The notes beneath the pieces are model-generated. The model had not been told where the DNA came from, searched no databases, and worked only from the letters and a program-made list of their open reading frames with translations. From CAYTLW01 sp964438735 (GTDB lineage: Bacteria; Myxococcota_A; UBA9042), in the NCBI GenBank assembly GCA_964438735.1, contig CAYTLW010000010.1, positions 1 through 64,000 of the forward strand: a stretch of DNA of 64,000 bases. Reading direction: 5' to 3'. A program made the position numbers and the translations under genes. Shown piece after piece: positions 1-9,266 of the stretch (its first letter is position 1; each line of letters begins with the position of its first letter).

Positions 1-61
1 CCTGTGACGGCGGGACGCCCCTCTGACCGCGACCGGCAGCGGCTGCGATGGATCGCCGTTG

Positions 62-90
62 TTGACGCTCCGCGGGGACTTCTCTAGGCT
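62..90 (+). promoter_or_regulatory. Candidate vegetative promoter for the first lipoprotein gene
   Basis: TTGACG at 62-67, a 17 bp spacer and TAGGCT at 85-90. The -35 box is near consensus and the -10 box keeps only the outer T, A and T. The same TAG-type -10 recurs upstream of several other genes in this window, which raises confidence. It would give a leader of about 165 nt before the ATG at 263. Confidence 0.45.
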
Positions 91-117
91 TACTTGTCGC
101 GATTGCGTGGCGTTTCC

Positions 118-136
118 CCGACCCGGAGGGGGTCGG
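118..136 (+). promoter_or_regulatory. Perfect 7 bp inverted repeat in the leader of the first gene
   Basis: CCGACCC at 118-124 and GGGTCGG at 130-136 pair perfectly around a 5 nt loop. No T-run follows, so it does not look like an intrinsic terminator. It lies between the candidate promoter and the start codon and could be a leader structure or a protein-binding palindrome. Confidence 0.35.
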
Positions 137-262
137 AGGTGACGGAAGGAGCGCGGACGCCCCAACAAAGGGATTGAGCAGGTACGGGCGACCCGGGATA
201 CGACGGACGCGCGCGTGCCGATTCACCTCAACGGGCCGACTGCACCACGAACGAGGACCAAG

Positions 263-2605
263 ATGACCACATTGCACCACGCCAAGTTCGGCCCGCTTCT
301 GGCGGCCGCCTTCCTGACCCTGAGCGCCTGTGGCGCCGACGAACAGGGCGGCGGCGGCGCGGGCGCCACCTCTCCCTACGCCTGCATCAGCGGCGGCAGC
401 TTCGACTGCAGGGCCGAGGTGGAGATCACCGAGCAGGTGACCAACCTGCCCCAGGATCACGGCTCGATCCACACGATCCCGGTCGGCAACGTGCAGACGG
501 GCACCCACCTGGACGTGAAGTTCAACGTGCGCAACAACGCCGCCGGCGCGGCGGCAGCGGCGCTCAATATCGAGGCCATCAAGCTCGACTACCTGCCCTC
601 ATCGAGCGCCGAAGACGCAGTGCCCGCCTTCACCTGCTGGAACGCCGACGCCAGCGTCCCGTGCGACAAGATGAACGGCCAGTGGCGCAAGGTGGTCCCC
701 GCGGGCACCGAGTCGGGCAACAACGTACCAGCGGAGGTGTTCACCATCCGCTACACCCGCTACGACAACGACACGCGCAACGCGAACCTCTTCCTCAAGC
801 TCGCCGGCGATCCCAAGTTCTCGCAGCAGATCTACATGATCCGCTTCGCCACCAAGGTGGGCTCGCCCAAGATCAAGCTCTCGCCCGAGGTCCTGGCCTT
901 CAAACAGGTCAAGCCCAACACCAAGGCCAGCAAGAAGTTCGACATCATCAATACGGGTGATGCGGACCTGCTGATCAAGAAGTTCGACTTCCTGGCCAAC
1001 CCGGTCTTCGAGCTCAAGCTCACCAGCAAGGATGGCAAGGAATACAAGCACAAGCCCGGCACGGGCGCGCCGCTGCTGATCGACCCGCCGATCGCCATCA
1101 AGAAGAACGAAAAACACACCGTGGAGGTGGAGTTCGCGCCCACCGACGACAAGGGCAAAGAGGGCAAGATCACGATCGGCAGCAACGACCCCAGCCCGGG
1201 CGCCGGCGTGCTGCTGGTCAACGGCAACGCCAACCTGCCCTGCATGACGCTCAAGCCCACCGGCAAGGTGAACTTCGGCGGCATCAAGCTCGGCGAGCCG
1301 ACGCCGCGCGACATCGTGATCGAGAATTGCGGTGGCACCGAGTTGATCGTGCACAAGATCGACATGGGCGAGGCGACCAATAGCGACGAGTTCAAGTTCG
1401 ACTTCACCAAGACCGTGGCCAAGTACACCACCGTGGATGCGAAGGGCCCCAAGGATGAGGACGGCAAGCGGATCGTCATCAAGGTCAACGACAAGGCGAC
1501 CTTCACCGTGATCTACACCCCCGAGGATGAGAGCCCCATCGACAAGGCGACCAACCAGGCCAAGCCCGACATCGCCGAGGTGCGCATCCACTCCAACGCC
1601 TTCAGCGCCAAGAACACCGTACTCTGCGACGGAATCGGCGTGGTCCAGACCTGCCCGACCGCCAAGGTGATCGTGAAGGAGGGTGAAGAGGTCATCCCGC
1701 AGACGATGCTCCACCTCAAGGGCGACCAGTCCAAGGGCACCGGCGGCGCGCAGATCACCAAATACCAGTGGTCGGTCAAGCAGCCGGCGGGCTCCAACCA
1801 GGTGTTCGTGCCCGGCAAGAGCTTCCCCAACCCCACGTTCACGGCCAACGCCGCTGGCGAGTACGAGTTCTGCCTCGAGGTGTGGGATCAGAACGAGGTC
1901 AAGAGTTGCGCGCCCGGTTGCGTCAAGGTGCTGGTGCTGCCCGAAGAGGCCATCCACGTCGAGCTGCTCTGGGATACGCCCGCCGACCCCGACCAGACGG
2001 ATACGGGCCCCGCAGCGGGCGCCGATATGGACCTTCACTTCGCGCACCCGCTGGCCAACGGCCCGGACATCGACTGCGACGGCAAGCCGGACCCATGGTT
2101 CTCCAACCCCTTCGACACCTTCTGGTTCAACCCGAACCCCAACTGGGGCAGCGCGAGCCCGGCGGTCAACGACGATCCCAGCCTCGATCTGGATGATACG
2201 GACGGCGGCGGCCCGGAGAACCTCAACCTGGACGATCCCGAGGGCAAGCTGGGCAAGCCGACCCAGTACGCGGTGGGCGTGCACTACTGGAACGATCACG
2301 GCTTCGGTACGTCGTTCGCCACGGTCAACGTCTACATCATGGGCGTGCTCGCGGTGCAGATCGAGAAGATCAAGATGGACGTCCTGGACATGTGGTACGT
2401 CGGCAAGATCAACTGGCCGAACTCCATGTCCGGTGGTGTGCTGAGCCCGTTCCAGATCTGCTACATGAGTAAGGGCGCCGATCCGTGCAAGGGCAATGGC
2501 AAGTTCTGGCAACCCCAGGGGGATAACTGCGTCACCAAGTGCTACGTGAATCCAGCGTTCACGGCGACGCAGAGCGGTGCCTCGAAGGCAGCCTGCAAGA
2601 ACTGA
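263..2605 (+). CDS. Modular lipoprotein with ASH, PKD-like and DUF2135-like domains (paralogue 1 of 3)
   Basis: Predicted cell-surface or periplasmic lipoprotein of 780 residues; ligand unknown. The ATG at 263 is preferred over an in-frame GTG at 215 because it opens directly into a lipoprotein signal peptide ending LTLSAC (Cys23) and has a GAGG ribosome site. A Gly-rich linker follows. Residues about 200-322 and 327-460 look like two ASH (choice-of-anchor D) beta-sandwiches, with KFDIINTGDADLLI in the first. Residues 463-560 look like a PKD fold (EYEFCLEVWDQ). Residues 564-735 carry LLWDTP, DMDLHFAHP and LDLDDTDGGGPENLNL, resembling the DUF2135/YfaP type. The Asp-rich motifs suggest calcium binding (inference). 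It heads a tandem array of three paralogues, with 96 nt to the next gene. It could be type II secretion cargo, but nothing in the sequence proves this. Confidence 0.8.
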   Translation: MTTLHHAKFGPLLAAAFLTLSACGADEQGGGGAGATSPYACISGGSFDCRAEVEITEQVTNLPQDHGSIHTIPVGNVQTGTHLDVKFNVRNNAAGAAAAALNIEAIKLDYLPSSSAEDAVPAFTCWNADASVPCDKMNGQWRKVVPAGTESGNNVPAEVFTIRYTRYDNDTRNANLFLKLAGDPKFSQQIYMIRFATKVGSPKIKLSPEVLAFKQVKPNTKASKKFDIINTGDADLLIKKFDFLANPVFELKLTSKDGKEYKHKPGTGAPLLIDPPIAIKKNEKHTVEVEFAPTDDKGKEGKITIGSNDPSPGAGVLLVNGNANLPCMTLKPTGKVNFGGIKLGEPTPRDIVIENCGGTELIVHKIDMGEATNSDEFKFDFTKTVAKYTTVDAKGPKDEDGKRIVIKVNDKATFTVIYTPEDESPIDKATNQAKPDIAEVRIHSNAFSAKNTVLCDGIGVVQTCPTAKVIVKEGEEVIPQTMLHLKGDQSKGTGGAQITKYQWSVKQPAGSNQVFVPGKSFPNPTFTANAAGEYEFCLEVWDQNEVKSCAPGCVKVLVLPEEAIHVELLWDTPADPDQTDTGPAAGADMDLHFAHPLANGPDIDCDGKPDPWFSNPFDTFWFNPNPNWGSASPAVNDDPSLDLDDTDGGGPENLNLDDPEGKLGKPTQYAVGVHYWNDHGFGTSFATVNVYIMGVLAVQIEKIKMDVLDMWYVGKINWPNSMSGGVLSPFQICYMSKGADPCKGNGKFWQPQGDNCVTKCYVNPAFTATQSGASKAACKN

Positions 2606-2656
2606 TCGTCGGCCCTCATTCTCGCGCGGTCCCGCCCCTACCTGTAGCCTGGAGCG

Positions 2657-2671
2657 GCAGACACGGTCTGC
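2657..2671 (+). promoter_or_regulatory. Short palindrome between paralogues 1 and 2
   Basis: GCAGAC, a 3 nt loop and GTCTGC form a perfect 6 bp inverted repeat about 30 nt before the second lipoprotein gene. There is no T-run. Role unknown; it could be an operator or a weak mRNA hairpin. Confidence 0.25.
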
Positions 2672-2701
2672 TATGGTGCTGACAGGGCAGAAGGTGAGAC
2701 G

Positions 2702-5110
2702 ATGGCGATGACGAGATTTGTGCACATGCGTGGGCTGTGGCCCGTCCTGGTGGTCGCGCTGCTCGCTTGCAGCACGACGCCGGACGATTCCAGCGCCGAC
2801 AACACCCTCAAGGCCGAGTGCAAGGACCTGGAGGAGAAGTTCGGCCTGCAGCGCAAGGCCGAGCTTCAGGTCTCACGAGACAACCAGCCGGTGGACGATG
2901 GCGCCACCGTGACCGCCGCGGCCTCTTCGCTGTCGCCAGGCCAGACGGTCGACACGGTCTTCGTCTTCCGCAACGTGGCAGAGTCCCAGTCGGCCCGACC
3001 GCTCGTGATCAAGGCCATCAGCACCAGCTACTCGCCGCCCGGTGGCAAGGAAAACGAAGACCCGGCATTTGTCTGCATCGTCAAGGCCGGCGACGTCGAG
3101 TTCCCGTGCAGCGACACGGATAAGTTGGGCTCGCTGATCCCAAGTGGCATGGATACCAAGTGCCTGCTGGACAGCGTCAAAGCCAGCGCACGCACCCAGA
3201 TCGAGCTGATCGCCCGGTACACCCGTCCCGATGACAATTTCGCCCGCTCGCTGGTCATGGCCGTGCTGACCGAAGGCGACGAGAACTGGAAGAGCAAGCC
3301 CTACCGCCTGACCGTGACCACCAAGGTGGGCGTGGCCAAGATCAAGGTCAGCCCGGAGGTGGTGGAGTTCGACACGGTGCCTTATGGCGAGAGCGATACA
3401 CAGGCGTTCAAGATCACGAACATCGGCGAGGCGCCGCTGAAGGTCAGCGCCCTGGTTGTGGCGCCGAAGGACGGCAAGTCCTTCAGCGCCAATCTGCTGG
3501 ACAAGGACTATAAGGGCGGCCTCGGCGAGCACGTCATCGACCCGCCGGTCGAGGTCAAACCACAGCAGAGCGAAACGGTGAAGGTGACGTTCACGGCGCT
3601 CGATCAGAACAGCCACGCCAGCCAGATCGACGTCAAGTCCAACGATCCGGAGACCACGTACAGCAAGGTACTGCTGCGAGCGAACCAGAAGGTGCCCTGC
3701 ATCAGCTACATCCCCGCGGCCCTGATGAACTTCGGTTTCGTGTTCCTGGGCACCGCAGCGGAGAAGATGCTCGGCATCCGGAACTGCGGCTCGGAGACCG
3801 CCGAGGTGTCCAACCTGGAGCTGATCGACAACCCCGACAGCATCTTCTCGCTGGATACGACCAATACCAAGGGCCTGGCCGGCGAGATGCCCAGCGCGGA
3901 CAAACCCCTGTCGTTGATCGTCAACGACGAGATCGGCCTCAAGAAGAACGATGGCGTGGTCATCAAGTGTTCGCCGGAGAGCGCCAAGACCTACAAGGCG
4001 AAGCTCAAGTACACCGATAACACCTTGTTGCCACCGGCCAAGAAGGTGATCGAGCTGCTCTGCAACGGCACCAACCAGGCCTGCCCGACGCCCGTGATTC
4101 ACGGCGACGAGGAGATCATCCCGCAGATGAAGCTCTGCCTGACCGGCGACAAAAGCTTCGCGCTGCCGGGCAAGAAGGTGGCCAAGTGGGAGTGGAAGGT
4201 GGTCGAGAAGCCCAAGGGCGCCGAGAGCCACACTTTCTACCCGTCGAACAAGACGCCCAATGTCTGCTTCGGGGTCAAGGGCGACAGCGGCGACGTGACG
4301 GTCAACGTGGCCGGCAAATATGTCTTCGAGTTGAGGGTCTGGGATGGCGAGGGCAACGAGTCCTGCGCGCCGGCGATCCATCCCGTGGCGGTGATCCCGG
4401 ACGAGGCGATCCACGTCGAGTTGCTGTGGGACACCCCGGGCGATACCGACAAGGTGTGTGAGGGTGGCGATAACAGCGGCAAGAAGTGCTCGGCCCACGA
4501 TCAGTGCCCCGACGGCTCCTGCGAGCACGACAAGGGCCTGGGCGCCGGTACGGATATGGACCTGCACTTCGCCCACCAGCTGGCCATGCTGACCAATACC
4601 TGCACCGAGCCGCCGAAGATCTGCAAGGACAGCAAGGGCAACAGCAAGCCCTGCTACTGCCTGCCGGACCAGGATGGCGACGGCAAGACGGACCCCTGGT
4701 TCCACAAGGACTATGACTGCTACTGGCTGAACCCGAATCCGAACTGGGGCAGCGCCGATGGCACTGTGGACGACAATCCGGGCCTGGACCTGGACGACAC
4801 GGACGGCTGGGGACCGGAGAACCTGAACTTGAAGGAAGCCGAGAACGGCATCGAGTACTGGGTCGGCGTGCACTACTGGAAGGACAACGGATTCGGCCCG
4901 TCGAAGGCGACTGTGCGCTTCTACATCTGGGGCAACCTGGAGCTGGAGCTGACCTCAGAGTCGATGAAACAATGTGATATGTGGTGGGTAAAGCGGATCT
5001 CGTGGCCGTCCGGCAAGCTGGTGAACATCGGCGGCGCGGGCGGCAAGTACACGCCGAAATACTGGTCCAAGGTCGCCGCCGGCCTTGGGGCCAAGTGCGT
5101 GAAGAAGTGA
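2702..5110 (+). CDS. Modular lipoprotein with ASH, PKD-like and DUF2135-like domains (paralogue 2 of 3)
   Basis: An 802-residue paralogue of the preceding gene with the same domain order. A signal peptide ends ALLAC (Cys23). ASH-like sandwiches lie at about 210-330 (FKITNIGEAPLKVSALV) and 331-458, a PKD-like domain at 460-565 and the DUF2135-like domain at 566-760 (LLWDTPGDTD, DMDLHFAH, LDLDDTDGWGPENLNL, YWVGVHYWKDNGFGPS). Its C-terminal domain carries an extra Cys-rich insertion of about 35 residues around CSAHDQCPDGSCEHD and CYCLPDQDGDGKTDPW, absent from paralogue 1. DQDGDGKTDPW resembles a calcium-binding Asp loop. AAGG lies just before the ATG. The next gene starts 18 nt after the stop, so 2 and 3 are probably co-transcribed. 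The molecular role is unknown. Confidence 0.8.
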   Translation: MAMTRFVHMRGLWPVLVVALLACSTTPDDSSADNTLKAECKDLEEKFGLQRKAELQVSRDNQPVDDGATVTAAASSLSPGQTVDTVFVFRNVAESQSARPLVIKAISTSYSPPGGKENEDPAFVCIVKAGDVEFPCSDTDKLGSLIPSGMDTKCLLDSVKASARTQIELIARYTRPDDNFARSLVMAVLTEGDENWKSKPYRLTVTTKVGVAKIKVSPEVVEFDTVPYGESDTQAFKITNIGEAPLKVSALVVAPKDGKSFSANLLDKDYKGGLGEHVIDPPVEVKPQQSETVKVTFTALDQNSHASQIDVKSNDPETTYSKVLLRANQKVPCISYIPAALMNFGFVFLGTAAEKMLGIRNCGSETAEVSNLELIDNPDSIFSLDTTNTKGLAGEMPSADKPLSLIVNDEIGLKKNDGVVIKCSPESAKTYKAKLKYTDNTLLPPAKKVIELLCNGTNQACPTPVIHGDEEIIPQMKLCLTGDKSFALPGKKVAKWEWKVVEKPKGAESHTFYPSNKTPNVCFGVKGDSGDVTVNVAGKYVFELRVWDGEGNESCAPAIHPVAVIPDEAIHVELLWDTPGDTDKVCEGGDNSGKKCSAHDQCPDGSCEHDKGLGAGTDMDLHFAHQLAMLTNTCTEPPKICKDSKGNSKPCYCLPDQDGDGKTDPWFHKDYDCYWLNPNPNWGSADGTVDDNPGLDLDDTDGWGPENLNLKEAENGIEYWVGVHYWKDNGFGPSKATVRFYIWGNLELELTSESMKQCDMWWVKRISWPSGKLVNIGGAGGKYTPKYWSKVAAGLGAKCVKK

Positions 5111-5128
5111 TCTGCGGGGAGTACCTGA

Positions 5129-7423
5129 ATGAATGCTTGGGGGAACGGGGGGCCGCGGGGCGGCCGTACCCCGATGGCGTGGCTCTGCGCGTTGCTGCTT
5201 CTCGGTGGCGTGTTGGGGGCGGCCTGCTGCAGCGATGACGACAATGGCGGCGAAGCCTGCAAGGAAGACGACGGCGTCGACCGGCTGGCGCAGCTCAGCG
5301 TGCAGGATGATGTGGGCCCGGCCAAGGACGCCTACGCCTTTGATGTGCAGGCGCTCAGCGGCGGAAGCAAGCTGTTTTCGTTCACCGTGAAGAACACCGC
5401 CGGTGTGCTCAGCGCCAGGCCGCTGGAGATCGTCTCGATCGCGATCTCCGAGACCGATGGCGCCGGCAAACCCGTCGAGAACAAGGGGTTCTCCTGCCTG
5501 GCCGCGGGCGGTAAGGACTGCACTGACTTCGACTTTCCACCTGTGGTGCCCGAGGGTTGGCTGGCCCAGGCCAAGTGCCCCCCCGACGGGGCTTTGACCA
5601 GCACCAATTTCGCGATCCGCTACACGCACGATCCGAGCCACGGCGCCCGCAAGGCCAAGGTGTCGCTCAAGGTCACCGGCGATCCCGACCACATTGACAA
5701 GCCACTGGTCATCGAGTTCGCCTCGGCCCAAGGCGCGCCCCGCCTGAAGTGCCCTACAGACGTGGTCGAGATGGGTTCGCTGAAGAAGGGCGAGAGCGCC
5801 TGTCGGGTGCTCAAGTGCACCAATACGGGTAGCTCGGAGTTGGACATCGAGAAGGTGGAGCTGGTCAGCAGCACCGACCCGCCCATGGAGGTCACCTTCG
5901 CCACCGCCAGCGTGACCCCGAACAAGGACTACGACGGCAGCCCGCCGGTCAGCGTGGCCAAGGGGACCGCTCTGCCGTTCAACATCTGCCTGAAGGACGT
6001 GCCCGATGACGGCAAGATCGGCGCCACCATGAAGGTCACCAGCAATGACCTGGAGGAGCCAACCAAGAAGATCCTGATCCAGGCCAACTCGACGGGCCCC
6101 TGCTACACCACCCAGCCCAATGACATCGAGTGGGCGAAGGTGGCGGTGGGCGAGTCCAGTCCGCGTGAGATCAAACTCTCTCCCTGTGGCACCGAATCCG
6201 TCGCTATCACCTCGATCGCCCTGGCGGGGCCTGGCGCTGCCAACTTCAAGCTGGATTTCGCCACCGCCTCGTTCCCAGCCGCCCAGCATGGCAGCGGGCC
6301 CACCGCCGCGGCGCCTCTGAAGGTGGTTCCCGGTGGCGCCAAGCCGTTTTTCCGCGTGCGTTGCGAGCCCGCCCAGATGAGCGCCACCCCCGTCCTGGCC
6401 GAGGTGAAGCTCGGCGATAATCAGGGCGAGACAAAGATCGTCACGCTGAGCTGCCAGCCCTTCCAGTTGGCCAAACCGGAGGCGTGCTTCGAGATCCTGG
6501 CCGACGGCGCCCCGCTGACCAAGGACACGCCGGTGATCCCGCTGACCAAGCTGACCTTCAAGTGCGACTGCAGCAAGGCGCCCGGCACCGGACAGCTGGC
6601 GGCGTATAACTGGACCGTCGAGCAGCCCAAGGGCTTCAACGGCGTGATGTTGCCGTCGCCGAAAGCGTGTCCGGTGGGCTTCACGCCCAATGTCGCGGGC
6701 GACTACAATTTCTGCCTGAAGGTGAAGGACTCCGCCGGCAATGACTCGGCCCCCTATTGTGTGGAGCTGCCGGTGGTCCCCGACAACAAGATCCACATCG
6801 AGCTGACCTGGACTCAGGCGGGTGACAAGGATCCCAAGGACGACAAGGGCTCCGATCTCGACCTGCACCTGGCCCACCCGCTGGCGCCGCAGGTCTTGAA
6901 CTCGTTCCCGCTGCCCAACACGCCGCAGAAGGATCACGACGGCGATGGCGCGCCCGACCCGTGGTTCTCGCAGTGCCTGGACTGCTTCTGGCTCAACTGT
7001 CCGGCGGGCACGCTCAAGTGGCCCTCGGACGGCAGCTTCAAAGACGACCCGCAGGTGGACATCGACGACAAGGACGGTTGGGGACCCGAGAACATCTCCA
7101 TCGAATACCCGCAGGAGAACGACGGCTACTGGGTCGGCGTGTACCTCTGGGACGATGGCGGCATGGGCGTCTCGGTGCCGAAGGTGACCGTGTATCGCGA
7201 CAAAAAGAAGCTGATTGAAGTGAAGGGGCCGCCCATGTCAAACGAGGACATGTGGTGCGTCGGTCGCATCAAGTGGGACGCCGCATCACCCAACCCCATC
7301 AAGGACTGGCTGCCCTGCCCTGGTGCCAAGCCAAACAAGCCACTGGTCACCAAGTCGTACCCCAACCCGGCAAAGAACCCGGCGGCGTTCTCCTGGGCCT
7401 GCCCACCCGCCTACATGCCGTGA
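5129..7423 (+). CDS. Modular secreted protein or lipoprotein with ASH, PKD-like and DUF2135-like domains (paralogue 3 of 3)
   Basis: A 764-residue third paralogue. The ATG at 5129 has GGGGAG 8 nt upstream and is favoured over an in-frame ATG at 5174. The hydrophobic segment ends VLGAACC; the lipobox is weak because the residue at -3 is Gly for the first Cys, so lipidation is less certain than for paralogues 1 and 2. ASH-like sandwiches lie at about 201-323 and 324-445, a PKD-like part at 448-553, and the DUF2135-like part at 554-725 (DLDLHLAHP, DIDDKDGWGPENISIEYP, YWVGVYLWDDGG). The array ends here. The following 166 nt hold a T-run and a possible promoter for the HU-family gene. Confidence 0.78.
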   Translation: MNAWGNGGPRGGRTPMAWLCALLLLGGVLGAACCSDDDNGGEACKEDDGVDRLAQLSVQDDVGPAKDAYAFDVQALSGGSKLFSFTVKNTAGVLSARPLEIVSIAISETDGAGKPVENKGFSCLAAGGKDCTDFDFPPVVPEGWLAQAKCPPDGALTSTNFAIRYTHDPSHGARKAKVSLKVTGDPDHIDKPLVIEFASAQGAPRLKCPTDVVEMGSLKKGESACRVLKCTNTGSSELDIEKVELVSSTDPPMEVTFATASVTPNKDYDGSPPVSVAKGTALPFNICLKDVPDDGKIGATMKVTSNDLEEPTKKILIQANSTGPCYTTQPNDIEWAKVAVGESSPREIKLSPCGTESVAITSIALAGPGAANFKLDFATASFPAAQHGSGPTAAAPLKVVPGGAKPFFRVRCEPAQMSATPVLAEVKLGDNQGETKIVTLSCQPFQLAKPEACFEILADGAPLTKDTPVIPLTKLTFKCDCSKAPGTGQLAAYNWTVEQPKGFNGVMLPSPKACPVGFTPNVAGDYNFCLKVKDSAGNDSAPYCVELPVVPDNKIHIELTWTQAGDKDPKDDKGSDLDLHLAHPLAPQVLNSFPLPNTPQKDHDGDGAPDPWFSQCLDCFWLNCPAGTLKWPSDGSFKDDPQVDIDDKDGWGPENISIEYPQENDGYWVGVYLWDDGGMGVSVPKVTVYRDKKKLIEVKGPPMSNEDMWCVGRIKWDAASPNPIKDWLPCPGAKPNKPLVTKSYPNPAKNPAAFSWACPPAYMP

Positions 7424-7479
7424 TCGCGGACGGGGTGCGGTTTCTGCCGGTTTTTTTCGCGGATCTGCGACGTTACCCC

Positions 7480-7506
7480 TTGACCCGGACCCCTTCAACG
7501 TGTAAT
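7480..7506 (+). promoter_or_regulatory. Possible promoter for the HU/IHF-family gene
   Basis: TTGACC at 7480-7485 and TGTAAT at 7501-7506 (five of six -10 consensus bases). The spacer is only 15 bp, which is short, so the -35 box may not be the true one. The start codon follows about 80 nt later. Confidence 0.35.
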
Positions 7507-7589
7507 TGCACCGGACTCCGCGCGACGTCCCGGCGACGCGCGACACCCAGGAACGCATTTAGAAACCATTCATCGAGCGGGAGTGTCCG

Positions 7590-7871
7590 ATGACCAAGTC
7601 CGACCTGATCGAAGCCATCGCACAGAACGCTGGCCTCACCAAGGACAAGGCGTCCATCGTCGTCAATGCAATCTTCGACCTCATGGTCGAGGCCATGAAG
7701 CGCGGTGAGCGGATTGAGATTCGCAACTTCGGCAACTTCACCGTGCGCCACTATGACGCCTACACCGGCCGCAACCCGAAGACGGGCGCGCCGGTCCAGG
7801 TCGGCCCCAAGAGGATGCCCTTCTTCAAGGTCGGTCTCGAGCTCAAGCGCCGCGTCAACAACGAAATCTAG
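7590..7871 (+). CDS. HU/IHF-family DNA-binding protein
   Basis: A small basic nucleoid protein of 93 residues, the normal length for the family. It binds and bends DNA as a dimer. The whole fold is visible: helical N-terminus (MTKSDLIEAIA), the GERIEIRNFGNFTV strand pair, the beta-arm with RNPKTG around residues 61-66 that inserts its Pro in the minor groove, and the C-terminal helix PFFKVGLELKRRVN. The MTKSDLIE opening and IRNFGNF resemble IHF-beta more than HU, but I cannot separate the two from sequence alone. GGGAG precedes the ATG at normal distance. It is a single gene, with 260 nt before the phosphatase gene. Confidence 0.93.
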   Translation: MTKSDLIEAIAQNAGLTKDKASIVVNAIFDLMVEAMKRGERIEIRNFGNFTVRHYDAYTGRNPKTGAPVQVGPKRMPFFKVGLELKRRVNNEI

Positions 7872-8005
7872 TCTGCCTTGCAACGACGCCTCGGCGAGCA
7901 TCCCGTCAGATGACCGGGTGAGACGCCGATGGTAGCGCAACGATCTCAAGGTGGTCGGCGGCCTACCACGCTCGTTTCTGGCGTTTTTTCCGTCGCGGTG
8001 CATGT

Positions 8006-8035
8006 TTGACAAGGGATCTGACCCGGCGCTAGCCT
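8006..8035 (+). promoter_or_regulatory. Candidate promoter for the PP2C phosphatase gene
   Basis: A perfect TTGACA at 8006-8011, an 18 bp spacer and TAGCCT at 8030-8035. The -10 matches the TAG-type box seen at 85 and 31521. The phosphatase start codon lies about 95 nt downstream. Confidence 0.5.
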
Positions 8036-8131
8036 CGCTCCGGTCCCCTTATGCGCCACCGGCAACGCGGTGCCGGTACGGTGGATGAAACGGGCTCTTC
8101 AGGCCCCAGACCACTTCGGATCAGCGACTAG

Positions 8132-9157
8132 ATGGCTTCGACAACTGCCGACGGCAGCCATTCCAGACGACGATTCGGCACCAAGACGGGCACGCGTTCC
8201 TTCCGTCTGGAGATCGCTGCCAGCACCGACGTGGGCCTGATCCGCGACGGCAACGAGGACGCGCTGCTGGTCCACCAGGAGCACGATCTCTACGTCGTGG
8301 CCGACGGAATGGGCGGCCACAACTGCGGTGAGGTGGCCTCCCAGTTCTCCATCGAGGCGGTGCAGGCCTTCTACGACTCGGATGAAATCACCAACCGCGT
8401 ACGCCAGGCCCATCGCTACGCGGTCGCCAACCTGCCCAAGGAGCGGCGAGACGTCAGCTTCCACGCCCTGCGGCTGCGCAAGGCGGTCGAGAGCGCCAAT
8501 GTCTCGGTCTTCCGCTTGAGCCAACAGCACGAAGCCCTGCGCGACATGGGTACAACCGTCGTCGCGACCGCGTTCTCGGGCTCCAGGGTCTACATCGCAA
8601 ACGTCGGCGACAGCCGCGCTTATCGTCTCCGCCGCGACCAGTTGACGCAGTTGACCGAGGATCACTCTCTGGTCAACGAGTACGTCAAGATGAACATGTT
8701 GCGGCCCGAAGATGTCGAGACGTTCCCCTACAAGAACGTCATCGTGCGCGCCGTCGGTCTGCATGAGCGGGTGACCGTGGACCTCACGTTTGCCAACGTA
8801 CGCGCCGGCGACCAGATCCTGCTCGCTACGGATGGGCTGACGGACCTGGTCCGCGATCACGAGATCGAGAAGATCCTCGTCGACGCACCAGATCCGACGA
8901 CGGCCTGCGAGCACCTGACCAACGCGGCCAAAGAGCGCGGCGGCCACGACAACATCACGGTCCTGCTGCTCAAGTTGCACGAAGATCCGGCCGCCATTCC
9001 GCCGGAGAATCCAGCCCTGATCAAGCTGCCGGCCACCGAGTCGATGCCCGGAACGGAAGCGGGTGCGCCGCCTCCGCCGCCGCCGGGTCCAGCGCCGACT
9101 GCACCGCCACCATCCGGTCCAGCGCCGGTGGATGACTCGGAACCCGCCGAGGGTTGA
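8132..9157 (+). CDS. PP2C-family (PPM) serine/threonine protein phosphatase
   Basis: Metal-dependent phosphatase of 341 residues, cytoplasmic (no signal peptide or membrane segment). It would reverse phosphorylation by Ser/Thr kinases. The metal-binding and structural motifs are in family order: RDGNEDAL near 38 (first Asp pair), VVADGMGGH at 55-63, DMGTTVVAT, NVGDSRAYRL, a LLATDGLTDLV block and GGHDNITVLLL, which supplies the last metal Asp. All key Asp residues are present. A Pro-rich tail of about 45 residues (AGAPPPPPPGPAP) follows the catalytic domain and may bind partners. No kinase gene lies next to it. asd starts 109 nt downstream with its own GGAGAG site. Confidence 0.93.
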   Translation: MASTTADGSHSRRRFGTKTGTRSFRLEIAASTDVGLIRDGNEDALLVHQEHDLYVVADGMGGHNCGEVASQFSIEAVQAFYDSDEITNRVRQAHRYAVANLPKERRDVSFHALRLRKAVESANVSVFRLSQQHEALRDMGTTVVATAFSGSRVYIANVGDSRAYRLRRDQLTQLTEDHSLVNEYVKMNMLRPEDVETFPYKNVIVRAVGLHERVTVDLTFANVRAGDQILLATDGLTDLVRDHEIEKILVDAPDPTTACEHLTNAAKERGGHDNITVLLLKLHEDPAAIPPENPALIKLPATESMPGTEAGAPPPPPPGPAPTAPPPSGPAPVDDSEPAEG

Positions 9158-9266
9158 GTCCGGTCAGAAGGAATCGCCCACACGACCACGCCGGACGCCT
9201 CGACTGCGGGCCGCCCGACTTCGACTGCAGGACCGGTCGCCGGCCTCGATCTACGGAGAGCAACAG

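Noticed and set aside
599..2725. 708-codon open frame on the minus strand opposite the first lipoprotein gene
   Set aside because: Composition is Arg/His/Leu/Val-rich with no domain or signal, as expected for the antisense of a GC-rich gene. The plus strand has a clear lipoprotein.
2873..6937. Two long minus-strand open frames opposite lipoprotein paralogues 2 and 3
   Set aside because: Antisense shadows of real plus-strand genes, with repetitive Val/Leu/Gly/His composition and no ribosome site.
7421..7460. Possible intrinsic terminator after the lipoprotein array, with a run of seven T
   Set aside because: Only a 3 bp stem (CGG/CCG) precedes the T-run, too weak to call.
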